The notes under the pieces are model-generated. The model had not been told where the DNA came from. It made no database searches and worked only from the letters and a program-made list of their open reading frames with translations. From positions 1-64,000 of the forward strand of contig NZ_CP109431.1 in the NCBI RefSeq assembly GCF_036250735.1: DNA of 64,000 bases. Direction: 5' to 3'. Shown one piece after another: positions 52,509 through 60,629 of this stretch. Numbering within the stretch: the first letter of the stretch is position 1; each line of letters opens with the position of its first letter. Origin of the DNA: Streptosporangium sp. NBC_01495 (GTDB lineage: Bacteria > Actinomycetota > Actinomycetes > Streptosporangiales > Streptosporangiaceae). The position numbers were made by a program, and so were the translations under genes.

Positions 52509-53618
52509 TCACAGCTCGACCGGGCTCAGAAGGTAGCGGGCGCCGCCCTCACCGAGCAGGGACAACTGCCCGTCGATGAAGACCACGCTGCCTTCGCCCG
52601 GTTCGCCGTGGTTGTCCATCAGATAGTTGACCCGCCCGGCGGTCAGCATCAGTACGCTGTTGCCCAGGTGGGCGATGCCCTTGAGGCTGTGCCAGAAGGG
52701 CAGCTTGTGGCTGGTCATGCGCTCGGCGACATTAAGCGGCACCACGGTGGTGAACGCCGGGGCGGCGTGCCCGTGCAGGCTCAGCGGCACCATCGCGGCA
52801 AGACGGCGGTTTCCCGGCGGGGCGCTGTCGCCCGCCGGGCTGGCGGGCCCGTCGTGGGGGCCGACCTCGCGGGTGGTGACGTAGGAGATGACGTGGCCGA
52901 AGCCTCTCATGACGATGGCCACGTCGTCGGACCCAGGAAACAGACGTTCGTCTTCTGTGAGGACGATCAGCCAGTCTGGCAGGGACAGGGGGTGGTGGGC
53001 ATGTTCCAGCGGAGCCTGTCCGGCGCGGTGCCGCTGGCTGGAGCGGCCCTCGCGGTGGTTCCACCAGGATGTGATCACCTCCACCAGGGGGCCGGTGCCG
53101 GTGTAGACGGTCACCACCTCGTCCGCATCGCGTACGGCAAAGCGAATCGGCTGGGTGGCGGTGATAACGAGGTAGCCGTTGTGGGTGGTGCGCAGGTGCA
53201 GGTGGGCATCCAGCCACCAGCGGACCCCGTCGCCCTCCGGGTCGCACCAGGCGGTGAGGTGCACCCCCTCTTGCCCCTCGCGCTGAGTCCACACCGAGAC
53301 GAGATGGTCGCTGCGCCGATGCAGGTCGACGCAGCCTGCCCGCAGGCGGTGCGCGGCGGGACTGTCCGACAGCCGGGCCAGTTCGTCGAATGCGACCATG
53401 CCCTTCTGCTCGGGCAGCATCGGCCAGATGTCATCGAGATCGACGATGCCACTGTCCTCGACTTGAGCCAGGGCCGCCAGGGCGGCGGGGCCACGGTTGG
53501 TTTCGTCGTCTTGAGCTTCCTCTGCCTGCTGCGTCCAGCGGGCACGGTCGGCGGCGGTGGGCTCGTCGGCATCGAGAAGCATGTCCAGCGGGGTGCGGTC
53601 GTGCGGGGGGTTGTTCAT
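52509..53618 (-). CDS. Uncharacterised 369-residue protein
   Basis: Starts at ATG 53618 (MNNPPHDRTPLDMLLDADEP). A charged N-terminal ~60 residues precede a Trp-rich globular part (DHLVSVWTQREGQEGVHLTA; GVRWWLDAHLHLRTTHNGYL; VITSWWNHREGRSSQ). The C-terminus has VISYVTTREVG and VVFIDGQLSLLGEGGARYLL. Strong host codon bias. No family recognised; the neighbours are mobile-element genes. Confidence 0.6.
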   Translation of the reverse strand: MNNPPHDRTPLDMLLDADEPTAADRARWTQQAEEAQDDETNRGPAALAALAQVEDSGIVDLDDIWPMLPEQKGMVAFDELARLSDSPAAHRLRAGCVDLHRRSDHLVSVWTQREGQEGVHLTAWCDPEGDGVRWWLDAHLHLRTTHNGYLVITATQPIRFAVRDADEVVTVYTGTGPLVEVITSWWNHREGRSSQRHRAGQAPLEHAHHPLSLPDWLIVLTEDERLFPGSDDVAIVMRGFGHVISYVTTREVGPHDGPASPAGDSAPPGNRRLAAMVPLSLHGHAAPAFTTVVPLNVAERMTSHKLPFWHSLKGIAHLGNSVLMLTAGRVNYLMDNHGEPGEGSVVFIDGQLSLLGEGGARYLLSPVEL

Positions 53619-53764
53619 CGGTGTTTCCCTCCTGGGGTTGTCGGCCAGCCCGCCCCTGGGGTGGGGCGGGTCGTGAACCCCTCGAAGGGGGATAAGAATT
53701 TCCTTTTCTGCCTTCTACTAATGACAGATGGACGACGCTGCTTCACCCTCTCTGACCTGGGTGT

Positions 53765-54562
53765 TCAGGTGATCCAATATTCGGGCAGGTTCACCGTGCC
53801 GCCGTCGGTACCGGCGTAGGTGACAGGGTTGGTGCGACGCAGACTCACGGTGAGGCCCGCCTCCTGCAGGACCTCGACAGCCCGGGTGATCAGCTCCGCC
53901 GCCTCGTGCGCTCCGGCCAGGCCGTCGTGCTGGGCGGTCGTCAGGTATGCACGAGGTGTCTGAGTTTCCCTCTCCCATAGAGAGACGTTCAGCGCGGCGG
54001 TCGAAGGGATCGCCGCACCAAGCGGGATTCCCGCCTCGGTAAGCAGATGCAAGGCGCGCCAGCGCGCGGCCTCCGGCGCCAGTGGCAGGTTTCGATGCTC
54101 AGCGATCTGGGTGTGGCTGTAGCCGGTCACGGCTGCTGCGGCCCGGTCCGACACGCCGTTGGTGCGCGAGCCGGGCACGCGGCTGATCGGCGGGTCGGTG
54201 ATCTGCAGGACGGCTAAGCGTCGCCGTTCCAGCTCTTCTATTTGCAGGCTGAGCCGCTTCAGGTAGTCCATGGCGGTGCGTGGGTGCTCCAGCGCGGTCG
54301 CGGTGGCGATGACCTCCTCACCTGTGTAGAGCGTCGCCCTGCGGTCTGCGGGGTCTGCAGAGCGCTGCCCTATGAGGGTGTAGGAGGCCACGCCCGCGGC
54401 GAGCGCCACCGCCATGTCGTCGTCGATGACGACGCTGTGGTCGGCGTCGTTGATGCTGGTCGCTTTCGCCTGCAGTGTCGGCGACGTCGCGGCGAGAGCA
54501 CGGCTGGCGTCAGGGAGCGGCCGGCCGTTGTTGTGGGTGACGGTGTAGTGAGTGATGCGCAT
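53765..54562 (-). CDS. Uncharacterised 265-residue protein
   Basis: ATG 54562 (MRITHYTVTHNNGRPLPDAS). Contains SVVIDDDMAVALAAGVASYT, a helical centre (MDYLKRLSLQIEELERRRLA) and an HTH-like run (DRAAAAVTGYSHTQIAEHRN). The C-terminus reads ITRAVEVLQEAGLTVSLRRT. A 15-bp inverted repeat and a folded 107-nt element lie just upstream, suggesting tight control. No family recognised. Confidence 0.6.
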   Translation of the reverse strand: MRITHYTVTHNNGRPLPDASRALAATSPTLQAKATSINDADHSVVIDDDMAVALAAGVASYTLIGQRSADPADRRATLYTGEEVIATATALEHPRTAMDYLKRLSLQIEELERRRLAVLQITDPPISRVPGSRTNGVSDRAAAAVTGYSHTQIAEHRNLPLAPEAARWRALHLLTEAGIPLGAAIPSTAALNVSLWERETQTPRAYLTTAQHDGLAGAHEAAELITRAVEVLQEAGLTVSLRRTNPVTYAGTDGGTVNLPEYWIT

Positions 54563-54581
54563 CTACAACTCCTCAGCCTGC

Positions 54582-54621
54582 GGCAACTTTCCTGCCGCAT
54601 AAGTATGGCAGGAAAGTTGCC
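54582..54621. promoter_or_regulatory. Perfect 15-bp inverted repeat upstream of the 54562 gene
   Basis: GGCAACTTTCCTGCC (54582-54596) and GGCAGGAAAGTTGCC (54607-54621) with a 10-nt AT-rich spacer (GCATAAGTAT), ending 19 bases before the ATG. The position and AT-rich centre suit an operator or a leader hairpin. Confidence 0.65.
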
Positions 54622-54650
54622 ACACACGGGGTGCGGCTGTCCTCCTGGCG

Positions 54651-54757
54651 TCTGGGTCGTCTTGATCGCGGGTTCGCGGAACGCAGGAAGGCTCGCCGTA
54701 GGCGACCGCGTAGCGGCTCGGCCTTCCGGAGTGCAGCGGTTCCGCGATAGACCCAGA
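54651..54757 (-). other. Folded 107-nt element, copy B
   Basis: An outer 8-bp stem (TCTGGGTC at 54651, GACCCAGA at 54750) encloses a long stem (CGCGGAAC/GTTCCGCG and GGAAGGC/GCCTTCC). Inside are two small hairpins with GTA loops (TCGCC-GTA-GGCGA; CCGC-GTA-GCGG). The joining strands GTCTTGATCGCGGGTT and GGTTCCGCGATA match copy A at 20891, while the stem sequences differ. It lies 89 bases upstream of the minus-strand start at 54562. Confidence 0.7.
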
Positions 54758-54889
54758 AAAGGCGCCAAGAGGGCAGCCCACACCGTTTCACCCATCCTGC
54801 CCTCCACCCCTTGCCAGTCGACAAGCGTGTTGAGGACGGGGCTGCCTACTGCGCCTGGCGTTCGAGGCGACCAGCAGGCGTTGAAGTGG

Positions 54890-55582
54890 TTAATCCCGCG
54901 TGGCGCGGATCAAACAGCAGGCGGTGGGGTCGTCGTCGACCTCACTGTTCATGCGCTCCACAGAGGTAACCGTCAGGCCGTGCTCAGCCAGGAGGCGCCT
55001 CCACAAGGCGGGAGTGAGAACCCAGCGATACACCGTGGCGGGGACTTGGCCGGTGATCTGCAGTCGCTGTGGCGACGGTTCAACAGTCTCGGATGGCCCG
55101 TCGCCGAGATAGTTCGTGTGCAGCACCGAGGCGGCCAGCAGGCCGCCGGGCCGCAACGCGGTGAAGATGCCCGGCAGCAGCCGGTGGGGCGGCGTGTAGC
55201 ACAGCGCTCCGTGGATGCTGATGATCACGTCGTACGGGTCGGTCTGCTGGAGGTAGTCGACGGCATCGGCCCGCACCAGTGTCAGGCCCGGGATCGAGCT
55301 GTAGGAGGAGACGGCTCGCTGGTACTGTGCGGGCGAGCTTTCGACCCCGGTGACGTGTGCGTGATGGTGGTGGGCCAGGTGGGCGGCGTATCGGCCGGTG
55401 CCGCAGCCCAGCTCCAGCACCCGGCGGCCTGCCAGCGGACCCAGCACCTGCGTTCCGGGCCCCGCGGTGCCGAAACCCCATCGGATGGTGTCCGGGATCG
55501 CGAGGGCGGCTGTTGCCTTGCGGAGGCGGTGGCTGCCGTAGTGGTTCCACGCCTGCGTGTTGGCTGCTTGAGGTCCACTCAT
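54890..55582 (-). CDS. SAM-dependent methyltransferase
   Basis: 230 residues from ATG 55582, which overlaps the ABC gene stop. RRVLELGCGTGRYAAHLAHH is motif I, VTGVESSPAQYQRAV motif II, PYDVIISIHGALCYT motif IV and IFTALRPGGLLAASVLHTNY motif VI. Class I small-molecule methyltransferase, complete. Coupling to the exporter gene suggests it methylates the cluster product or a precursor. Confidence 0.85.
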   Translation of the reverse strand: MSGPQAANTQAWNHYGSHRLRKATAALAIPDTIRWGFGTAGPGTQVLGPLAGRRVLELGCGTGRYAAHLAHHHHAHVTGVESSPAQYQRAVSSYSSIPGLTLVRADAVDYLQQTDPYDVIISIHGALCYTPPHRLLPGIFTALRPGGLLAASVLHTNYLGDGPSETVEPSPQRLQITGQVPATVYRWVLTPALWRRLLAEHGLTVTSVERMNSEVDDDPTACCLIRATRD

Positions 55583-57493
55583 CGCCTCATGCCCTCCTGG
55601 GCGGGGGGATTCGCGCGGTCTTGTTGTAAGAGCCACAGGTCGCGGAACAGGCCCGGCTGGGACGTCAACTCGTCGAATGTTCCTTCAGCGTTGACGCGCC
55701 CGTTTTCCAGAACCAGGATGCGGTCGGCGACGATCGTGTTGGCGAGGGTGTGAGTGACCAGCACGATCGCCCGCTGATCAGCGAGCTGACGCAACCCGGT
55801 GAAGATCCGATGTTCGGCGCGCGCGTCCAGGTCGGAAGTGGGCTCGTCCATCACCAGCAGACCGGCGTCGCGGTGGATCGCGCGGGCGGCCGCGATGCGC
55901 TGCCACTGGCCCGAGGAGAGAGCCTGGCCTCCCCACGTCCCGAGCAAGAAGTGTGTTCAGGCCGCTGCGTAACGTCGCGATCACCGCGTCGGCGCCGCTG
56001 GCTTCGGCCGCGCGCCGTACGGCGTTATCGGCTTCGGGACGGGGTTGGCCGAGGTGGATGTTTTCGCGAGCGGTCATCGGCCAGCGGGCGAACTCCTGCG
56101 GTACGACCGCGCACTGTCTCCACAGGGCGTGCGGGTTCAGATCGCGGGTGCTGACGCCGTCCCAGGCGACGTCACCGCTGGTGGGCAGGTTCAGGCCGGA
56201 CAGCAGTTTCAGCAAGGTCGTCTTGCCGGAGCCGTTCTCGCCCACCACGGCGACGATCTCTCCTTGCCGGACGGTGAAGTCCACCTCGCGCAAGGTGTCG
56301 TGGTCGGCCTCGGGGTAGCGATAGGTGACGCGGCGCAAGGTTACCTGCCCAGGACGTCCCGGCACGATGTCGCCTCGGTCCAGGCGTTGCCCGGCCGCCT
56401 CGGTGATGAAGGACTCCCAGTCGTCCATGTAGCGGCCGGTGCGCATGAGATCGGATCCGTATCCGACGATGCCGTGCAGTCCGCTGCCGGCCGAGCGCAG
56501 CGCGAAGACCAGGGTGCCGGCCGCAGCCGCGCCGATGTGCCCAGCAGCGAGCAGATAGATCACTCCGGCCCACATCAGCGCCGAGGCCAGGCCGCTGACA
56601 GCGGATCCCACCAGGCTGATCTTGGCGCGTTGCCAGGCAGCTTCGTCGTTGGTGCGGTCCACCCGCGCGCCGCTGGCCCGGTACTTGTCCAGGAGATAGG
56701 GGGCCAGGGTGTCGGTGCGGATCTGGTCGGCCTGGTCTTTGTGGGTCAGGTGCCAGCGCAGCATGTTCAGCATGCGGCGATCATGGAAAGTCCTCAGTGT
56801 CGCCAGGTAGGCGACTCTCTCACCGGTGACCGACGCCAGCGCTTGCGGCACCGCGGTCAGCACGAGCAGCGGGAGCAGGATCGGAGCCAGCGTCGCGATG
56901 ACCACGGCCGCGGCGCTTAGCGTGGCCAGGCTGGAGACCAGGTTCTGTGACTGGCCGATCATGTCCCGGCTGACCTCGACGCCCCGGTCGGCCTTGTCGT
57001 AGCGGTCGTTGAAGCCCGGGTGGTCGTAGGCGGCCATCTCGGCGTTGGTGGCCGCATGGAGCATGCGGTATTCGGCCTCCCGGGAGATCCGCGGCCCCAG
57101 CCGGTTCGACAAGCCCTGGATCGCGATACTCAAGATCGCACGCAGAGCGGCCGCTGCGGCCAGGACCAGCACCGAGGGCAGGGCGGCGTGCAGGTGGGTG
57201 GGGTCGTGCGCGGATTGGATCAGCGCGCTGAGCGCCGCGGTGGTGGCGAACAGGCCGAGCGCCTCCACCAGGCCCGAGAGCACTTGGCAGGCCAGCAGGG
57301 CGATCGTCGAACGCCGGTCCACGGCCCAGGCCAGGGTGAAGGAGCGGCGCACCAGCTGCGGCAGGCGGCTGCTCAAGCTGCGGCCGGTCAGGTGCTGGGC
57401 CAGCTCGGCGCTGTCTCCGCCGCTGTAGGCGAACCTCAGCTGTTCGTCGTGCTGTGGGGAGGTGGTGTCGGTGATGGCTGTCTCATCAGCCAT
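55579..57493 (-). pseudogene. ABC exporter (membrane plus ATPase) with a frameshift
   Basis: Reading from ATG 57493: six membrane helices (residues ~45-340), then the ATPase with Walker A (VAVVGENGSGKTTLLKLLSG) and Q loop (CAVVPQEFARWP). At about 55940 the frame breaks at LRSGLNTLLA. One base shifted, it continues LGTWGGQALSSGQWQRIAAA (signature), LLVMDEPTSDLDARAEHRIF (Walker B) and LVTHTLANTIVADRI (switch His), ending at 55579. Without the shift it is a full ~637-residue half-type exporter. Either inactive, rescued by slippage, or a read error. Confidence 0.85.
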
Positions 57494-57587
57494 GTCAGCG
57501 GCTCCTGCTTCAGGATCGGGAGATGCCTGTCGGGGAGGGTGCGGTATTCAGGCTGGCGAAGGACTCCTCTTCGGATGAGGGGACATC

Positions 57588-57610
57588 GGGAAGGCCCTGG
57601 TGTCCTTCCC
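57588..57610. terminator. Hairpin between epimerase and ABC genes
   Basis: GGGAAGG and CCTTCCC form a 7-bp stem with a 9-nt loop between the epimerase gene end and the ABC gene start on the minus strand. Probable weak terminator. Confidence 0.45.
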
Positions 57611-57668
57611 GGCAGGATGTGCGGTTTGGGAGAGCAGTCGCATGAATTCGCGGTGCGACTCGCCGAGC

Positions 57669-58631
57669 TCACGCCTGGGCGCGTTCCAGCTGCCGGATGG
57701 CGGCCAGCTCCTTGGAGAACCACGCGATCGTGCGCTTGAGCCCCTCGGACGAGGGCACTTCCGCCCGCCAGTCGAGCCGCTCGGCGGCCAGCGTCGTGTC
57801 CGGGCGCCTGACCTTCGGGTCGTCAGTCGGCCGCTCGACGAACGTGATCTCCGACGACGACCCGGCCAGCTCCTTGATCATGGTGGCCAGCTCCAGCATG
57901 GTCAGTTCGTCGGGGTTGCCGATGTTGACCGGCCCGGCGAAGCTGCTGCGGGCCATGGCCATGATCCCCAACACGGTGTCGTCCACGTAGCAGATCGAGC
58001 GGGTCTGCGAGCCGTCCCCGGTGACGGTGATGGGCTCGCCGGTCAGCGCCTGCCGAATGAACGTCGGGATCGCCCGGCCGTCGAACGGGCGCATGCGTGG
58101 GCCGTAGGTGTTGAAGATCCGCACGATCCCTGTGTCGGTGTCACGCGAGTGCCGGTAGGCGGTGGTCAGCGACTCGGCGAAGCGTTTGGCCTCGTCGTAG
58201 ACGCTGCGTGGGCCGACCGGGTTGACGTTGCCCCAGTACGTCTCGCGCTGCGGGTGCTCCAGGGGGTCGCCGTACACCTCGCTCGTCGAGGCCAGGATGA
58301 AGCGGGCGCCCTTCTCCCGGGCCAGCCCCAGCGCGTGCAGCGTGCCGACGCCGCCCACCCGCAGGGTCTCGATCGGATAGCGTAGGTAGTCGGCCGGCGA
58401 GGCGGCCGAGGCGAAATGCAGGACGAGGTCCACCTGGCCTGGCACGTGCACGTACCCGGTCAGGTCGCACTCGATAAGCCGGAACTGGGGACGTTCGAGC
58501 AGGTGCTCGACGTTGCGCGGCCCGCCGGTGAGGAAGCTGTCCATGCAGATCACCTCCGCGCCCTCCTCCAGCAGTCGCTCGCACAGATAGGAACCCAGGA
58601 ATCCGGCACCCCCGGTGACCAGAGCCCTCAT
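57669..58631 (-). CDS. NAD-dependent nucleotide-sugar epimerase/decarboxylase (UXS-like)
   Basis: 320 residues, extended SDR fold. LVTGGAGFLGSYLCERLLEE is the NAD loop, HFASAASPADYLRYPIETLR and STSEVYGDPLEHPQRETYWG with YDEAKRFAESLT give the Ser/Tyr/Lys triad (Y-x-x-x-K). RIFNTYGPRMRPFDGRAIPT and GDGSQTRSICYVDDTVLGIM are the sugar-binding segments. The pattern is closest to UDP-glucuronate decarboxylase, which makes UDP-xylose. Its ATG overlaps the XRE stop. It could supply a nucleotide pentose to the cluster. Confidence 0.85.
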   Translation of the reverse strand: MRALVTGGAGFLGSYLCERLLEEGAEVICMDSFLTGGPRNVEHLLERPQFRLIECDLTGYVHVPGQVDLVLHFASAASPADYLRYPIETLRVGGVGTLHALGLAREKGARFILASTSEVYGDPLEHPQRETYWGNVNPVGPRSVYDEAKRFAESLTTAYRHSRDTDTGIVRIFNTYGPRMRPFDGRAIPTFIRQALTGEPITVTGDGSQTRSICYVDDTVLGIMAMARSSFAGPVNIGNPDELTMLELATMIKELAGSSSEITFVERPTDDPKVRRPDTTLAAERLDWRAEVPSSEGLKRTIAWFSKELAAIRQLERAQA

Positions 58632-59161
58632 GATGTGACCTCCAAGGCAGCGTCGATGACGTCAGGAACCTCGATCGGCAGCAGGCCGGGATCCGGCCGC
58701 TCATCTGCCGGCCGGTCCTCATCGAACCTGCCGACGATCTCGATGACGAGGTTGCTGGGGGACGGGTAAGTGGGGTGAGGCCGGTTGACAACCGGAAAGC
58801 ATCGGGCGGCGGCCGTCGGGGTTGCGCCGTCCAGGTCACGGGTGAGGGAGCCGTCGTCGACGGCTAGTTCGCTGGAGGGGGTCGGCGGGTGGGCAGGGCT
58901 GGTGCGGCTGCTGTAGAAGCCCAGGTCGGCGTCGGTGGATACGCCGAAGTGGCGGCGAAAGGCGGTCCGGTAGTCGGCGCCGGGCCAGGTGATTTCCCCG
59001 CGTTCGAGTTTGGAGATGTAGTCGGCGTCGATCGGGGGGTGTTTGCCGGTTGCGGCGTGGACCAGGTCGCTGATGGCCTCGGCGACCGCTTGCTGGGTGT
59101 TGATGCCGGGGGCGAGGGCGAGCCGGGCCGCCGTCAGCCGTTCGTTGCGGACCTTTCTCAT
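58628..59161 (-). CDS. XRE-type HTH regulator
   Basis: 177 residues from ATG 59161. Residues 5-85 form an HTH of the kind paired with actinobacterial SigB-like controls (INTQQAVAEAISDLVHAATG; DADYISKLERGEITWPGADY). The rest is Pro/Ser-rich and unstructured-looking. Divergent from queD across a 258-base gap with an inverted repeat, so it may control both the epimerase unit and the preQ0 unit. Confidence 0.75.
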   Translation of the reverse strand: MRKVRNERLTAARLALAPGINTQQAVAEAISDLVHAATGKHPPIDADYISKLERGEITWPGADYRTAFRRHFGVSTDADLGFYSSRTSPAHPPTPSSELAVDDGSLTRDLDGATPTAAARCFPVVNRPHPTYPSPSNLVIEIVGRFDEDRPADERPDPGLLPIEVPDVIDAALEVTS

Positions 59162-59216
59162 CGTGGCCCCTCATCGCCGTCGCGTCAGCGTTGAGTTTTG
59201 AGCGTAGGCCGCGCTT

Positions 59217-59237
59217 CAACGGCTGGGGAAGCCGTTG
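59217..59237. promoter_or_regulatory. Inverted repeat in the XRE-queD gap
   Basis: CAACGGCT and AGCCGTTG, perfect 8-bp arms with a 5-nt spacer, 56 bases upstream of the XRE start and about 180 upstream of queD. Candidate operator for the XRE regulator. Confidence 0.4.
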
Positions 59238-59418
59238 GTGAAGTCTCCGGGTAATCCTGCGGGTCGATTGCGGGCCGGCATGCGGGTTCGTGGCGCGTAT
59301 CGGCTGTGCTGTCTTCTGTTGGCGATCGGTCGCGCTGCGCGCATTGTCGAAGCTGCGCCTCGGGAGGCTGGGGCGCCCCGAGCGAGGGCGGCTGAGCCCA
59401 GGAGAGGACGGCGCTGTC

Positions 59419-59847
59419 ATGACCGCGGAAGCCATCGGTGCGGGGATGAGGGTGCGCATCGGCAAGAAGTACACCTTCGATGCCGCCCATCGCCTGAGCA
59501 GTGATCCCGCCGATCCGTTCGCTCTGCAGGCCGGTCACAAGTGCACTCGCCTGCACGGCCACACCTACACGGTGGAGGTGGTCTTGGAGGCGTCGCTGCT
59601 CACCGGGGCGGGATTCGTCACCGAGTTCGGCGCTTTGGCGCCGTTCGGAACCTATATCAAGGAGGAGTTGGACCACCGATTCCTCAACGAGGTGCTGGAG
59701 GTGGCGCCGACCAGTGAGCTTCTCGCCCTGCATCTGGCGCAGTGGTTTCAGGCGCAGGTGCAGCCGCACATTCCCGGCCAGCTGGTCGCGATGCGGGTGT
59801 CGGAGACCTCGACGACGTGGGCCGAGTGTCTGATAGAGCCCACATGA
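59419..59847 (+). CDS. queD: 6-carboxytetrahydropterin synthase (QueD)
   Basis: 142 residues. GKKYTFDAAHRLSSDPADPF and HKCTRLHGHTYTVEVVLEAS carry the zinc histidines (H, H-x-H) and the catalytic Cys; LDHRFLNEV is the active-site His/Asp region; ETSTTWAECLIE ends it with the pterin-binding Glu. It converts dihydroneopterin triphosphate to carboxytetrahydropterin, the first committed preQ0 step. AGGAGAGG lies 12 bases before ATG 59419; ATG 59446 is an alternative. The stop overlaps queE. No GTP cyclohydrolase gene is visible in the window. Confidence 0.9.
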   Translation: MTAEAIGAGMRVRIGKKYTFDAAHRLSSDPADPFALQAGHKCTRLHGHTYTVEVVLEASLLTGAGFVTEFGALAPFGTYIKEELDHRFLNEVLEVAPTSELLALHLAQWFQAQVQPHIPGQLVAMRVSETSTTWAECLIEPT

Positions 59848-60572
59848 GCGTCACGGTGGGGGAGGGCCGGCAGTTGCTGATCGCCGAGCGTTTCGGGGCC
59901 ACGCTGCAAGGTGAGGGGCCCAGCGCGGGTCATCCGGCGGTGTTCGTGCGCCTGTCGCGTTGCAACCTGGCGTGCGGTGCGGCCGACGGCGCCGCTTTCG
60001 TCTGCGACACCCCCTACACCTGGGATCGGACACGCTTTGACCTGGCCGCCGAATCCCGGCGCGAAAGCGTTGAGGAGGTGGCCGCCTGGGTGCTGGCCCA
60101 CCCGGTGGACCTGGTCGTCATCACCGGCGGTGAACCCCTGCTGCAGCAGGTCGCACTGGTAGAGCTCGTGACGCGGCTGGCCGATGCGGGCCGCCGGGTA
60201 GAGATCGAGACCAACGGCACGATCACCCCGGCGCCCGCTCTGCTGGAGCGCGCCTGGTGCAACGTTTCGCCGAAGCTGGCCAGCTCCGGGATGGCCGAGC
60301 GCCGCAGGGTTGTGCCGGCGGCGTTGCGTGCGCTGGCCGCCAGCGGCCGTGCGGTGTTCAAGTTCGTGGCCTGTGACCGCGCGGACGTGGAAGAGATCGC
60401 CCGGCTGGTGGAGGAGTTCGCGCTGACCCCGGTATGGATCATGCCGCAAGGTACCGATCCGCAGACCCTCATGATCGGCGGACGTGAGCTGGCCGAAGAG
60501 GTTATCGCCCGCGGCTGGCACTTGACGCTGCGCCTGCACGTCCTGCTGTGGGGCGATGAGCGCGGCCGGTAA
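59844..60572 (+). CDS. queE: 7-carboxy-7-deazaguanine synthase (QueE-like radical SAM)
   Basis: 242 residues from the ATG overlapping the queD stop. ERFGATLQGEGPSAGHPAVF and VFVRLSRCNLACGAADGAAF followed by VCDTPYTWD are the family lead and cluster motif; VVITGGEPLLQQ and VEIETNGT are the SAM-binding and substrate motifs, NVSPKLASSGM the C-terminal signature. The three cluster Cys are spaced CX3CX9C, with an insert before the CDTPYTW end, unlike CX3CX2C. It contracts the pterin ring to carboxydeazaguanine. Confidence 0.9.
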   Translation: MSVTVGEGRQLLIAERFGATLQGEGPSAGHPAVFVRLSRCNLACGAADGAAFVCDTPYTWDRTRFDLAAESRRESVEEVAAWVLAHPVDLVVITGGEPLLQQVALVELVTRLADAGRRVEIETNGTITPAPALLERAWCNVSPKLASSGMAERRRVVPAALRALAASGRAVFKFVACDRADVEEIARLVEEFALTPVWIMPQGTDPQTLMIGGRELAEEVIARGWHLTLRLHVLLWGDERGR

Positions 60573-60629
60573 CCCATTCGGCGTCACCGCGTCGACAAGA
60601 CCATGAGCTTCGACCCCAGGAAGGCCGAC

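Noticed and set aside
52218..53819. 533-codon plus-strand frame opposite the 369-residue gene
   Set aside because: Shadow of the minus-strand gene, lacking recognisable domains.
59162..59418. PreQ1/preQ0 riboswitch before queD
   Set aside because: No match to the preQ1-I pseudoknot consensus in the leader; only a short inverted repeat is present.
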